A DNA stretch of 64,000 bases from an uncultured Lachnospiraceae bacterium (GCA_934294885.1 CAKRAK010000004.1:47357-111356); one strand, 5' to 3'; shown: positions 52,185-62,079, numbered from the stretch's first letter. The notes: generated by a model not told the origin, from the letters alone. Numbers and translations: made by a program.

Positions 52185-52778
52185 TTACTCTTTTGTACCG
52201 CCATCTTTTTGGTTCCATTTAATCTTATAATCAACCCCTGTTACAGAGCCGATATTTTTTACATAATCTTCAATTAAAGACTGGGCTCTCTGTCTTGCAC
52301 TTTCCATTAGTGCCTCATCCTCTTCCGCTGTTTTTTTCATGTATTTTTGTGCTTCCTCCAACACCTTTTGCTGGTCTTCCGCCTTAACCTTAGCAGAACC
52401 CTTGGCAACATAGAAGGAATCCTCTGTAAATTCATCCTCGTTCACCTTACAGTCCAACACAACCGCCTCCGGTACGGTCACCTCGACGACATCTCCATTT
52501 ACCTTCATATTCAGATTGGAGGCATCAATTCCCAATGTTACGACTCCGCCATATTCAACCCAGAAATCCTTGTCCTTGGTAAAAATCCAAAATCCGGATG
52601 CATCATCCTCATGATATTTGTCAACATTATGATAATAACATTCCAGTGTTGCAAGCTGACATATGGCTTTCATCTGGGATAACTGCGGTTCCGTCTTCTG
52701 TTCATCCTTCTTCTCACATCCCACACAGGTCACACAAAGGACAAAGGCACACAATAATATGCTTAATTTATTCTTCAT
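52185..52778 (-). CDS. DUF4230-like lipoprotein
   Basis: 197 residues from the ATG at 52778. The signal peptide LSILLCAFVLCVTCVGC ends in a lipobox with Cys. The body has ICQLATLECYYHNVDKYHED, VVTLGIDASNLNMKVNGDVV and VTVPEAVVLDCKVNEDEF, the DUF4230 pattern of an ELAT-like start, a GID motif and a P-containing beta strand. It overlaps the start of its paralogue upstream by 11 bp, forming a tandem pair. The function of DUF4230 is unknown. Confidence 0.75.
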   Translation of the reverse strand: MKNKLSILLCAFVLCVTCVGCEKKDEQKTEPQLSQMKAICQLATLECYYHNVDKYHEDDASGFWIFTKDKDFWVEYGGVVTLGIDASNLNMKVNGDVVEVTVPEAVVLDCKVNEDEFTEDSFYVAKGSAKVKAEDQQKVLEEAQKYMKKTAEEDEALMESARQRAQSLIEDYVKNIGSVTGVDYKIKWNQKDGGTKE

Positions 52779-53577
52779 CCGTCGTACCTCCCCATTGGAT
52801 GTTAATGTCATAATCTCCGTCTGCCTGCTCTACAAAAGGCTTTACCAACGCCATAACAACATTTTCTGCATTCTGTTCTGCCATCTTACGCAGCATTTCT
52901 TCTTTGGCACATTCTTCTGCGGCATCCTTTATACATGCCTTATATGCTTCCTGGGATACCGTGGCATCATTCGCCCTCTTGTTCATGAACATATAATCCA
53001 GTGATGCAATATCCACTGACGGTTCGGAAATCGTAATCTCCGGAAGCGTTACGGTAATGGTTTTCTTTTCGTCAGATTCATCCTCACCGGATTCAATCCG
53101 AAACTTAATTTCCGAAAAATCAATGCCGGCTTTTACTTTTGACCTATAAGATACATAATAATCTACCTTATCCGGATCCTTCTCATTCATTACTGTAGCA
53201 ACTCCATCGTAATTCGCTTCAAAGGTCGATAAATTACTTACATTCACCACCTTCTGAAGATTTGCTTCTGTAATGATTTCCGGTTTTTTTCTTAAATTGG
53301 ACAGATACATATAAACTGCCAGCCCCATCACAATTAAAACAATCAAAATGATAAGACAAAAAATCATCCTGACCTTCCAGGGCAGTCTTCTTTTCTTTTG
53401 TTTGTCCCTACTGATAAAAATCTCCTCCTCATCCAGCTCGTCTTTTTTAATCTTCGGTATGCCTTCCCTAATAAAAATCTCTTCCCTTAACTTATCATTT
53501 TTAGAATATTCGTTATTCCAAAATCTGTCAATAGGAGTCCGTCCGAAAATCTGTCCCATCCATAAATTCTGTGGCAT
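52768..53577 (-). CDS. DUF4230-like membrane-anchored protein
   Basis: About 269 residues if started at 53577; the frame is open to 53682 and no start has a convincing ribosome-binding site, so the N-terminus is uncertain. A charged cytoplasmic part with KLREEIFIREGIPKIKKDEL precedes a membrane span (MIFCLIILIVLIVMGLAVYM). The external domain has VNVSNLSTFEANYDGVATVM, KVKAGIDFSEIKFRI and TVTLPEITISEPSVDIASLD (DUF4230). It overlaps the end of the upstream DNA-metabolism gene and precedes the DUF4230 lipoprotein. Confidence 0.7.
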   Translation of the reverse strand: MPQNLWMGQIFGRTPIDRFWNNEYSKNDKLREEIFIREGIPKIKKDELDEEEIFISRDKQKKRRLPWKVRMIFCLIILIVLIVMGLAVYMYLSNLRKKPEIITEANLQKVVNVSNLSTFEANYDGVATVMNEKDPDKVDYYVSYRSKVKAGIDFSEIKFRIESGEDESDEKKTITVTLPEITISEPSVDIASLDYMFMNKRANDATVSQEAYKACIKDAAEECAKEEMLRKMAEQNAENVVMALVKPFVEQADGDYDINIQWGGTTDEE

Positions 53578-54319
53578 GCTTCCGCATCCATACAGGAAAT
53601 AAGTTCCGCTGACACTTTGGATTTTCCCGCTGTCGGATCGCAATAGATTGAAAAAAACCGCGCCACATATCCGTATATTCATCCTCCTTATATTCTGCCT
53701 GCTGCAGCAGCCCGGATTCCTGAGCCGTCAACTGCTGAATATATAAATCTCCATCCTTTGGATGAATCACCGCAAATTGACGTTTATCATCAACAATCAT
53801 ATAATTTTCCGATGGCATACGATCTGCAAATATATTGGCAACCAGAAGAGCTATATTATGCTTCGGTTCCACATGTGCAATATAAAGCCGGGAATCCAAA
53901 GAAACAAACCGGACAAATTCCTGAAAATGATGTACTTCATTTCCAACGCTCCGCCGCAATTCCATCATACGCATCACTACAGGCTCCGTATAACAGCGGC
54001 GAATCTCTGCACCTTTCTTAAAAGCAAGATGAAGATAATCATATATCGTATTCAATGCATCCTCTTCTCTGGACATGGCAACATAATAAATATCGATATA
54101 TATCTGATACGATAGTTTTTTCCGTATGGAACGAACTACCTTGGTAAATAATTCCTCATCGTAATCCACATGGATATATTCATCAAATAATGTCTGTTGC
54201 ATAACAGGCTCTCTTTTCAGTGCAATCTGATCATGACCGATTTTTATCTCCTCTGCCCAGGCAACATAGAGACAGCACATCATATCCTCAAATGTATTAT
54301 TACAGGTATATATTTTCAT
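53528..54319 (-). CDS. TIGR03915-family probable DNA metabolism protein
   Basis: 263 residues from the ATG at 54319. It begins MKIYTCNNTFEDMMCCLYVA and contains FKKGAEIRRCYTEPVVMRMM, VHHFQEFVRFVSLDSRLYIA, PKHNIALLVANIFADRMP and NPKCQRNLFPVWMRKHATEF near the end. These match the family always found next to the TIGR03916 radical SAM protein. The family is predicted to act in DNA repair or modification and is sometimes fused to a uracil-DNA-glycosylase-like domain; no such domain is here. It follows the radical SAM gene. Confidence 0.82.
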   Translation of the reverse strand: MKIYTCNNTFEDMMCCLYVAWAEEIKIGHDQIALKREPVMQQTLFDEYIHVDYDEELFTKVVRSIRKKLSYQIYIDIYYVAMSREEDALNTIYDYLHLAFKKGAEIRRCYTEPVVMRMMELRRSVGNEVHHFQEFVRFVSLDSRLYIAHVEPKHNIALLVANIFADRMPSENYMIVDDKRQFAVIHPKDGDLYIQQLTAQESGLLQQAEYKEDEYTDMWRGFFQSIAIRQRENPKCQRNLFPVWMRKHATEFMDGTDFRTDSY

Positions 54320-54406
54320 GTCATATCCTTTCCGGTATCGGAATGTCAATTCCGCTCCCAAAAAAAGCCTCCAGCCTATGCGGGTAAATCCAACATCCCC
54401 ATAAAG

Positions 54407-55861
54407 TTATACCTGCAGCCTGTCAAAAAAGGAAAGCTGCACATACTGTTCATTCTGATGCTGCACCTCCCAGTTTTCTTTATGATTATCACAAATCAAC
54501 TTCTCCGTAATGTAAGTCTCTTCGATTGGTATTTTGTACATCATCTTTCCATTACAGGTAATAAAGTAATGTGCTCTTTTCAGAACCACACCCATTTTTT
54601 TCAGGCTTGTGTAATCAAGGCTTCCGTACCTTCTGGCTTCTACGATTCTTTTTGCCGACTTTGGCCCAATCCCCGGCACCCGAAGCAGCATATCATAGGA
54701 CGCAGTCTGAACATCCACAGGAAACTGTCCCAGATGCCGCAATGCCCAATCACATTTCGGATCCAATCGTTCATTAAAATTCGGTCTGTCCTCAGACAAC
54801 AGTTCGTCTGCCTGAAAGCCATAAAAACGCAAAAGCCAGTCTGCCTGATATAAACGATGTTCCCGCAGCAGCGGAACCTGTGTATCCAATGACGGAAGAT
54901 TCTCATCCTCATTCAACGGAATATAGGCAGAATAAAACACTCTTTTCAAATCGTAAGTCTGATACAATTTCTGGGTCGTCTGAATCAATGTAAGGTCCGT
55001 CTCCGGCGTTGCCCCTATAATCATCTGGGTACTCTGCCCAGCCGGAGCAAATCTTCTTCTCAAATCGGAAAGCCCATTCTTTCCTCCCGGAACCGGTAAG
55101 TAAGCAGACGTACGATTTTCAATCCTATTCCCTTCCATAGTTTGATTCAATTTTTTATTATCTGGATTGAAAATGCTGTTGGTCAGGTAATCATTTATCC
55201 GGCTCCGCTCCATATATGCACTTTTTCCAATGGCCATTCGATGGGCTGCTATGGTATCCGTTACCTTTCCCATCGGCCCCAAAATGGATTGAAATGTCTT
55301 ATTCGGTGCAAGCAGCTCTAAACTCTCCTTCGTAGGAAGCTCTATATTCATACTAATCCGGTCAGCCAGATATCCTGCAGCCGCAACCAGCTCATCCGGT
55401 GCCCCGGGTATCATCTTAACATGAATATAACCGTTAAACCGATACTTGTTTCGTAGTAAAAATAAAGTCTCACAAATACGTTCCATTGTATAGGTTGGAT
55501 TCTTTAAAACACCGGAGCTTAAAAAAAGACCTTCTATATAATTACGTTTATAAAATTCTATCACAAGCCGGCAAAGCTCATCCGGCTCAAAGGTGGTACG
55601 CTCCACATCGTTGGACTTACGATTCTGACAGTATTTGCAATCATAGATACAATGATTTGTCATGAGCACCTTCAACAAGGAAATACATCTGCCATCCGCC
55701 GCAAAGCTGTGACACACGCCTGCCGCCACACTGTTACCAAGCATTCCTTTCTTTCCGCTGCGGCTGACACCACTGGAGGTACAGGCAACGTCATATTTTG
55801 CTGCATCTGCAAGAATATTTAATTTTTCTTTGGTGGTATATTCTTTCATTACCTCATACAT
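54407..55861 (-). CDS. TIGR03916-family radical SAM protein, putative DNA repair
   Basis: 484 residues from the ATG at 55861 (AAGGAG at 8 nt). The radical SAM cluster is CIYDCKYCQNR (CxxxCxxC). Before it lies LGNSVAAGVCHSFAADGRC. The middle has LFLSSGVLKNPTYTMERICE and ISMNIELPTKESLELLAPNK. The C-terminus holds a helix-hairpin-helix DNA-binding motif, LLRVPGIGPKSAKRIVEAR. The family is paired with TIGR03915 proteins, encoded immediately downstream here. The substrate is unknown; DNA is inferred from the HhH motif. Confidence 0.88.
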   Translation of the reverse strand: MYEVMKEYTTKEKLNILADAAKYDVACTSSGVSRSGKKGMLGNSVAAGVCHSFAADGRCISLLKVLMTNHCIYDCKYCQNRKSNDVERTTFEPDELCRLVIEFYKRNYIEGLFLSSGVLKNPTYTMERICETLFLLRNKYRFNGYIHVKMIPGAPDELVAAAGYLADRISMNIELPTKESLELLAPNKTFQSILGPMGKVTDTIAAHRMAIGKSAYMERSRINDYLTNSIFNPDNKKLNQTMEGNRIENRTSAYLPVPGGKNGLSDLRRRFAPAGQSTQMIIGATPETDLTLIQTTQKLYQTYDLKRVFYSAYIPLNEDENLPSLDTQVPLLREHRLYQADWLLRFYGFQADELLSEDRPNFNERLDPKCDWALRHLGQFPVDVQTASYDMLLRVPGIGPKSAKRIVEARRYGSLDYTSLKKMGVVLKRAHYFITCNGKMMYKIPIEETYITEKLICDNHKENWEVQHQNEQYVQLSFFDRLQV

Positions 55862-55990
55862 CGGTATTCTCCTTAAGGATTCCATTCCTAACGTCCATAA
55901 ACGAGCCGTATCAACAGCTCCTCGCCCAACATGAACATATGTTCTATTTTACCATGATGATACCATTAACGCAATACCCCAAAAAATGGA

Positions 55991-56026
55991 AAAAAAATGC
56001 CGGTCTTCCATAAAAGGAAAACCGAC
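55991..56026 (-). terminator. Terminator of leuS
   Basis: On the minus strand GTCGGTTTTCC pairs with GGAAGACCGGC (mismatches near the middle) around a 6-nt loop, followed by eight Ts. Confidence 0.8.
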
Positions 56027-56051
56027 ACCTTTAGTTTAATTATACCTGATA

Positions 56052-58454
56052 TTATTTTGCTACAAAGTTCATAATCTTATTTGGAACATAGATTTCTTTT
56101 ACAATGTTCTTTCCTGACAACGCCTCAGCAATCTTAATGTCTGCCTTTGCTATGGCAATTGCCTCCTCCTGAGTGCAATCTCTAGGAAGGGTAACCTTAC
56201 CCTTTACCTTACCGTTAATCTGAACACCAATCTCAATGGTTGCATCTACTAAACGGTGCTCCTCATAGGCTGGCCACTGTGCAAGAGAAATAAATCCTTC
56301 ATTTCCAAGGAACTCCCAAAGCTCCTCACAGATATGAGGTGCAAATGGCGATAATAATTTAAGGAGAATCTCATAATTTTCACGAGTAATTCTACCCTCT
56401 TTATTGATTTCATTTACAAGCTCCATCATGCTGGCAATGGCTGTATTGTATTTCATGTTCTCGATATCTTCCGATACCTTCTTGATGGTCTTATGAAGCT
56501 TATTCAAAACAGCATCGGAATTAGTCTCATCGGAAATAATATCCGTCATTGCCGCAACTCTGTCAATGAACTTCTTACATCCACGAAGAGAACTGTCATT
56601 CCACGGAGAAGCTGCACCGTAATCACCCATGAACAAAATATAAACACGAAGACAATCTGCACCAAACTGCTCTACTACATCCAACGGATCTACTACATTT
56701 CCCTTAGACTTACTCATCTTATCTCCATCAGGACCAAGAATCAGACCCTGTGCAGAACGTTTTGCATAAGGCTCCGGTGTGTTAACAGCACCGATATCAT
56801 ATAAGAAATGATGCCAGAAACGAGAGTAGATCAAGTGACGGGTTACGTGCTCCATTCCTCCGTTATACCAGTCAACCGGCATCCAGTAATTAAGCTTTTC
56901 AGGATCTGCAAATGCCTTATCGTTATTCGGATCAATGTATCTTAAGAAATACCATGAAGAGCCTGCCCACTGTGGCATTGTATCTGTTTCACGCTTTGCG
57001 GCTCTTCCACACTTCGGACATTTACAATTCACAAAGGAATCAATCTTAGCCAGTGGTGATTCTCCATCCTGACCCGGCTCAAAATTTTCTACCTCAGGCA
57101 GCTTTAACGGTAACTCCTCATAAGGAACAGCTACGTCACCGCAATGCTCACAACGTACGATTGGAATAGGCTCGCCCCAGTAACGCTGACGGTTAAATGC
57201 CCAATCCTTCATCTTATACTGTACACCTGCTTTACCAATACCCATTTTCTCCAATTCGGAAATCATACGATCAATGGAATCCTTTTTATTACTGTATCCG
57301 TCAAGGAAGCCGGAATTGATCATGTTACCGTCTCCGGTATATGCTTCCTTGGAAATATCTCCGCCTTCAATAACCTGAATGATTGGAACATTGTATTTGG
57401 TAGCAAAATCATAGTCTCGCTGGTCGTGAGCCGGTACTGCCATAATCGCACCGGTACCGTAACCCATCATTACATAGTCTGCAATAAAGATTGGAATGGT
57501 CTTTCCGGTAATCGGATTAATTGCTTCCAGACCGTCAATCTTCACACCTGTCTTATCCTTTACAAGCTGGGTTCTTTCAAACTCCGTTTTCTTGCTACAT
57601 TCAACACGGTATGCTTCAATCTCATCCATATTATGTACTTTATCCTTGTACTGATCAATCAATGGATGCTCCGGAGCCACGACCATAAAGGTTACACCAA
57701 ATAAAGTATCCGGTCTGGTTGTATAAATGGTCAATTTCTCATCGATATCTTTAACGGCAAAATCAACAAATGCCCCCTTGGATTTACCAATCCAGTTAAT
57801 CTGCTGCTGTTTGATATTCTCCGGATAATCAACTTCCTCAAGTCCCTGAAGTAATTTATCAACATATTCCGTAATTCTTAAATACCATACATTCTTTACC
57901 TTCTGAACTACATCAGTATGACAAATATCACACTTACCACCCTGGCTGTCCTCATTAGAAAGCACAACCTTGCAGGACGGACAATAATTTACCAATGCAT
58001 TATCTCTGTATACCAGTCCGTTTTCAAACATTTTTAAGAAAATCCACTGTGTCCATTTGTAATACTTCTCTTCTGTTGTATCAACTACTCTGCTCCAGTC
58101 AAAAGAATAACCGACCTTCTTAAGCTGCTCCGTAAAATGAGCAATATTCTGGTCTGTAATCTTTCTTGGATGGGTATTTGTCTTAATGGCATAGTTTTCG
58201 GTAGGAAGTCCATATGCATCAAATCCAATTGGAAATAATACATTATATCCCTGCATTCTTCTCTTTCTTGAAACGACCTCCAATCCTGAATATGCCTTAA
58301 TATGTCCAACGTGCATACCGGAACCGGATGGATATGGGAACTCTACAAGACCATAAAACTTTGGTTTATCTGAATAATCCTCTGCTTTAAAGATTTCTGC
58401 CTTTTCCCACTTCTCCTGCCATTTGGGCTCGATTGTTTTGAAATTATATTTCAC
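56052..58454 (-). CDS. leuS: Leucyl-tRNA synthetase
   Basis: 800 residues, the bacterial LeuRS size. The HIGH-like motif is PYPSGSGMHVGHIKAYS and the KMSKS loop is DGDKMSKSKGNVVDP. A zinc module has CPSC and CDIC, and another CEHC and CKCPKC. The CP1 editing domain has TIYTTRPDTLFGVTFMVVAP and the conserved GYGTGAIMAVPAHDQRDYDF. No T-box was seen in the 154-bp upstream gap. It is monocistronic with its own terminator. Confidence 0.98.
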   Translation of the reverse strand: MKYNFKTIEPKWQEKWEKAEIFKAEDYSDKPKFYGLVEFPYPSGSGMHVGHIKAYSGLEVVSRKRRMQGYNVLFPIGFDAYGLPTENYAIKTNTHPRKITDQNIAHFTEQLKKVGYSFDWSRVVDTTEEKYYKWTQWIFLKMFENGLVYRDNALVNYCPSCKVVLSNEDSQGGKCDICHTDVVQKVKNVWYLRITEYVDKLLQGLEEVDYPENIKQQQINWIGKSKGAFVDFAVKDIDEKLTIYTTRPDTLFGVTFMVVAPEHPLIDQYKDKVHNMDEIEAYRVECSKKTEFERTQLVKDKTGVKIDGLEAINPITGKTIPIFIADYVMMGYGTGAIMAVPAHDQRDYDFATKYNVPIIQVIEGGDISKEAYTGDGNMINSGFLDGYSNKKDSIDRMISELEKMGIGKAGVQYKMKDWAFNRQRYWGEPIPIVRCEHCGDVAVPYEELPLKLPEVENFEPGQDGESPLAKIDSFVNCKCPKCGRAAKRETDTMPQWAGSSWYFLRYIDPNNDKAFADPEKLNYWMPVDWYNGGMEHVTRHLIYSRFWHHFLYDIGAVNTPEPYAKRSAQGLILGPDGDKMSKSKGNVVDPLDVVEQFGADCLRVYILFMGDYGAASPWNDSSLRGCKKFIDRVAAMTDIISDETNSDAVLNKLHKTIKKVSEDIENMKYNTAIASMMELVNEINKEGRITRENYEILLKLLSPFAPHICEELWEFLGNEGFISLAQWPAYEEHRLVDATIEIGVQINGKVKGKVTLPRDCTQEEAIAIAKADIKIAEALSGKNIVKEIYVPNKIMNFVAK

Positions 58455-58608
58455 TTTGTCATCCTCCTTAATGAAACAAATGTTTAAATTCCACAGCCAT
58501 TCATCAATGATGAATTCCGACTACATATTTTATCATAGTCCGGAAGGATTATCAATCAAACCTTTTTCCGTTTCAAACCTTTTATCCCTTCACTTTTCCG
58601 TGTCTTAT

Positions 58609-58998
58609 TTACAGGCAATCCACTGATTTTATAAAATCCTTACATTCTGTTATCATCTGATGTTTGAGCAAAACCGATGCAAGAATACCGAAATAATCCG
58701 TTTTTAGTGCATCCTTTACGGTTTCTGCCGACGTTTTTTGTACGACGGAAACCCCGAAACTCCGTTTGGGAATCATTACGTTAGCCGCATCACACAACAT
58801 TTGAATTTCAGGATATTCCCTTCCCATCCGCCTATCCAGATTCTTTCCCACATTAACGTACTCCTGGGACTTATCAAAATCCCTTAACAAACATTGAATC
58901 CGGCTCAAATCCTCGTATGCCTTTAAATCCTCCTGTGTGCCCTTTAATCCGATCACCTTAAGAGCCCCATCTCTTAAGCTTTCATGTAAATACATCAT
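58609..58998 (-). CDS. Hypothetical protein
   Basis: 129 residues with a strong AAGGAGG ahead of MMYLHESLRDGALKVIGLKG. Helical throughout, with LSRIQCLLRDFDKSQEYVNV and DYFGILASVLLKHQMITECK. No membrane span, signal or metal motif. I do not recognise the family. It stands alone between leuS and a terminator region. Confidence 0.65.
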   Translation of the reverse strand: MMYLHESLRDGALKVIGLKGTQEDLKAYEDLSRIQCLLRDFDKSQEYVNVGKNLDRRMGREYPEIQMLCDAANVMIPKRSFGVSVVQKTSAETVKDALKTDYFGILASVLLKHQMITECKDFIKSVDCL

Positions 58999-59069
58999 AC
59001 GATACCTCCTTCCTTACGCAGGCACTCCGCGCAATGTTGATAACATTATATTAGCAAATATACAAGGAA

Positions 59070-59176
59070 AATCTTTACGATATCTTACGCAAGTTCCGAC
59101 AGGCTTCCTCATTCTTCAGGTAAAAGTCACCATTGGCTGACCTATAACGATTCAAATGTGTACATCTTCCTCACCA
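59070..59176 (-). repeat. Post-terminator conserved tract P3
   Basis: Following the terminator at 59216-59177 the minus strand reads TTTTTTTATGGTGAGGAAG and then ATGTACACATTTGA, matching the start of tracts P1 and P2 for about 40 bp. It diverges after that and has in-frame stops, so it is not coding. The rest of the 58999-59234 gap shows nothing else. Confidence 0.4.
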
Positions 59177-59216
59177 TAAAAAAAGGTCAGACACCTTAAA
59201 CAAAGTATCTGACCTC
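59177..59216 (-). terminator. Terminator of the ferritin-like gene
   Basis: AGGTCAGA and TCTGACCT, extended by imperfect pairs, flank a loop and are followed by seven Ts on the minus strand. Confidence 0.82.
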
Positions 59217-59234
59217 TTAAAACGGAACCCTTTT

Positions 59235-59699
59235 CTATGCCATTCCGTTTGCCGTTTTATATTTGTATAACATTTCTGCATGATTTTGTTCTTCAATCTG
59301 AATATCCGCAAGCAGCTTTCTCAATGCACTGTCAGCAAAAGCAAAAACATCTGTATTATATTCGCCGGATACAAGCTTTTCCGTACCGATACAATCCGTT
59401 GCAAGAAACTCATCACATTTTTTATCTTCAGAGGAATCCAACATACCGTAAGTAACCTTCGGTTCATAATTCTTACCCTGGGAATCGTTGCAATCACAGG
59501 TCGGTACCGTTCCGTTTAAAACCTGTTCAAGAGAATCATAATGCTTTTGCTCCTCCTGTTTTAGCTTTTCAAATAAACTTTTTAATTCCGGATCCTTTGC
59601 CTGTTCCGCATATTTTTCATACTTTTGTATACAGCTTTGTTCCTGAGTCTGCAAATCCTGTATCACGGTTCTCTCTTTTTCTTTTAAAACCATTTTCAT
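59235..59699 (-). CDS. Ferritin-like (CotF/DUF892-like) spore coat protein
   Basis: About 154 residues; the start is either the ATG at 59699 or the one two codons later, both behind AAGGGAG. Two helical hairpins have the ferritin-like carboxylate spacing: EQSCIQKYEKYAEQAKDPEL, EEQKHYDSLEQVLNG, and near the C-terminus LLADIQIEEQNHAEMLYKY. A central CDCNDSQG segment is unusual. CotF-like proteins of clostridia have this form. Iron binding and coat location are inferred. Confidence 0.72.
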   Translation of the reverse strand: MKMVLKEKERTVIQDLQTQEQSCIQKYEKYAEQAKDPELKSLFEKLKQEEQKHYDSLEQVLNGTVPTCDCNDSQGKNYEPKVTYGMLDSSEDKKCDEFLATDCIGTEKLVSGEYNTDVFAFADSALRKLLADIQIEEQNHAEMLYKYKTANGMA

Positions 59700-59724
59700 A
59701 TCTCCCTTCCATCTTAACACGGGC

Positions 59725-59807
59725 CGACAGTTGCGAAATGCACACTACTCTGAATTACTTGTGCAAAATTATTATAGATAGACCTACTGCGTTTCGCGAC
59801 TGCCTGC
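59725..59807. repeat. Short palindromic element, copy G (ends only)
   Basis: CAGTTGCGAAATGCA and its near-complement TGCGTTTCGCGACTG enclose only about 50 bp with a TTGTGCAAAATTATTATA trace of the outer arm. The hairpin core is absent. The ends match copies B, F and H (ATTGCGAAACGC). Confidence 0.6.
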
Positions 59808-59911
59808 CAAATTTCAATAGATAGGTAGCAAATGCATCTATCTACCATATTTCAATAGTATTATGGACAGAAAAAAAGGATTTATACAGGATTGCAATAT
59901 AAAAATGCAGA

Positions 59912-61537
59912 TTATGCCACAATTTCCCGGATTGCATCATCAATAACCTGATACCGTTCCGAATCAAGGACAGAGATCAGTGCATCGTAAGGATCTTTTT
60001 TTGTCCGGTCGGAAGCAATCCGCATGGCATTTTGAGAGAATCCGGAAAGCAGACACAGACCCTCTTCATTATCAACCTTGGGGATGGTATTTGTCCTCCC
60101 GCATACATTCCAAAATATAAGCCGGGGCATTTTATATCCATTTCTTTCATATCTTGCTGCAATACTGTCAAACAATTTTTCACTTCTGTTGCTGGCAGTT
60201 CTTCCATATTGACAGGCACCGGTGGCCTCATCAAATTCCATATCCGATATGATAACAACCTGTTTCGGCAATTCCTCCCTTGGAACAGCCTTACTCTTCG
60301 CCATATCAAGAATCAACATAAATACTGCCTCAATATTGGTATTTGCCACCTCATCGTAAGCAAACATAATTTCCAGCTTTTCCTTCAGACTGTTGTCATC
60401 ATTAAACTCAATAAACTGTGGTGTCTGACTGAATGTAATTGCCTTATTATGAAATACTCCCTTTAACTGCTGTGCAAAATAGATGGCAAGAGAATTACAA
60501 ATTTCAATTGCCATAACGGAACTGCCACCGGAAATTCTGGTAAACATACTTCCGGAACCATCTGCTACAACAATGGCATCCTCTAAGCCCCAGTCATTTT
60601 GGAAGCCCTCCTCTGTTATCTTTTTCCACATCATTTCAGCCAGTAGATTATCCCCCAAACCAAAGCTGTAATGAGGCGCTGTTATGATTCTATGTACAAT
60701 TTCATAAGGCATCATACCTTTGGCATTCAGCTTATCATCCCCAAGATAAACCCGGCTAAGATATTCCTTCCTTCTTTGCAGGTCATGTCGTTCAAAAGCT
60801 TTATCGTATCTCATATTGGCCTTTGCAGGAAGCTTCTCATATGCAATCTCTCCCCATTTTGATGCAGACATTTTTGTCTCTGCTACATTGCCATAGGCAC
60901 GGAGCTTTGCAAGCATCTTTCGGTATTCCCTTTGGGACATGTGAAAATATTTGCAAAGTTTACCTGCATACGCTCTGGTTTTTTTGGAAGAAGTATTAAT
61001 ACCGGGGAGCCATTTCCCCAAAAGAGAAACCGGCTCATTTTCCTCCATCGCCTTTAAATCCTTAACAAGTTGTTTTTGATACATGTCTGCCACATCCTCT
61101 GCAAGAGAGGTATCCAATAAGACAAGACAGTCATCGTACCTTCCGTATTCCGGAATATAGGGAAGAACTGCCTTCACAATCAGAGGCTTTGACAGAGCAA
61201 GATATTTCAGACAGATACGAAAGGCCCGCCTTTCTCCCATACCCTTCAAAATATCTCTCAAAAAGAAAAGCCACTTTACGGCATATTGAGGAGATTCATA
61301 ATATGCCTTCACAAAGTCCTTCACAACGACTTCCTCTTCCCAGTTTCTTAAGGAAGAAGCCTTAAAATTCAAATCCAGTAATGCACTTTTTGTCTTCCTA
61401 TATCCCAATGCACCATTTTCAGTAACAGAACAATTATTATAGTTTTTTGCAAAATGAACAGCTCTCGTTTTTGTGACATCCACATCTTCCATCTGTTGAT
61501 TCATATATGCTTCATCAAACCAAAATGCTCTTTTCAT
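59912..61537 (-). CDS. DUF2828 (TROVE/vWA-like) protein
   Basis: 541 residues from the ATG at 61537 (GGAGGAGCC upstream). The N-terminal two thirds are helical (KWLFFLRDILKGMGERRAFR, LLGKWLPGINTSSKKT, LCKYFHMSQREYRKMLAKLR). The C-terminal domain is von Willebrand A-like, with the metal site DGSGSM in IVVADGSGSMFTR and VVIISDMEFDEATGACQYG. This is the DUF2828 layout, distantly like Ro60/Rsr (TROVE plus vWA), which bind structured small RNAs. Its role is unknown. A small XRE regulator lies upstream on the same strand. Confidence 0.85.
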   Translation of the reverse strand: MKRAFWFDEAYMNQQMEDVDVTKTRAVHFAKNYNNCSVTENGALGYRKTKSALLDLNFKASSLRNWEEEVVVKDFVKAYYESPQYAVKWLFFLRDILKGMGERRAFRICLKYLALSKPLIVKAVLPYIPEYGRYDDCLVLLDTSLAEDVADMYQKQLVKDLKAMEENEPVSLLGKWLPGINTSSKKTRAYAGKLCKYFHMSQREYRKMLAKLRAYGNVAETKMSASKWGEIAYEKLPAKANMRYDKAFERHDLQRRKEYLSRVYLGDDKLNAKGMMPYEIVHRIITAPHYSFGLGDNLLAEMMWKKITEEGFQNDWGLEDAIVVADGSGSMFTRISGGSSVMAIEICNSLAIYFAQQLKGVFHNKAITFSQTPQFIEFNDDNSLKEKLEIMFAYDEVANTNIEAVFMLILDMAKSKAVPREELPKQVVIISDMEFDEATGACQYGRTASNRSEKLFDSIAARYERNGYKMPRLIFWNVCGRTNTIPKVDNEEGLCLLSGFSQNAMRIASDRTKKDPYDALISVLDSERYQVIDDAIREIVA

Positions 61538-61654
61538 AGGCTCCTCCTTTTTTGAAAACACCAGACGCGAAAATATTTAATAAAAATTATTTCCACCGTT
61601 TAAATTACCATTCAAAATTCTGCTGTATGCGTCTGTTTTTGTTTACAAGCCATA

Positions 61655-61957
61655 TCATATCCGAAAGAGCCTCCATCGTCCAGCAACCGCTGGTTTAAAT
61701 ATATTTACATAAAAAAAAGAAGAGGACACAAGGTTCTCTTCCACTAAAAACTCCATAGGGCTTACATTATATAAAACTGCTAAGGCTACTAAATTATCTG
61801 CCTGAGGATAACATTTTCCCGCTTCCCATTTATATATGGCCTGAGTTGATTCAAAGCCCATATACTCCATGACCTGTTTCACGGAAATGTTTCTTTCCTT
61901 GCGAAGCATCTTCATGCGTGCTCCACTGGCTTCCATGTCGAAATGTGGTTTTTCCAT
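61655..61957 (-). CDS. XRE-family helix-turn-helix regulator
   Basis: 100 residues from the ATG at 61957, with a perfect AAGGAGG. The HTH (about 16-70) reads MKMLRKERNISVKQVMEYMG, STQAIYKWEAGKCYP and LVALAVLYNVSPMEFLVEE. The last 30 residues are unrelated and hydrophobic/basic. It precedes the DUF2828 gene by about 120 bp and may regulate it. The frame is open a little further upstream but lacks a site. Confidence 0.85.
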   Translation of the reverse strand: MEKPHFDMEASGARMKMLRKERNISVKQVMEYMGFESTQAIYKWEAGKCYPQADNLVALAVLYNVSPMEFLVEENLVSSSFFYVNIFKPAVAGRWRLFRI

Positions 61958-62079
61958 AACGTACCTCCTTATTTCAAACATACCAAATTCTTTTCCTCTA
62001 TGATCAAATGCGCACTGTATTTTGCATCATAACACAGATTTGCAAATCATGCCATAAACCAATGGTTAAATTTTCAATT

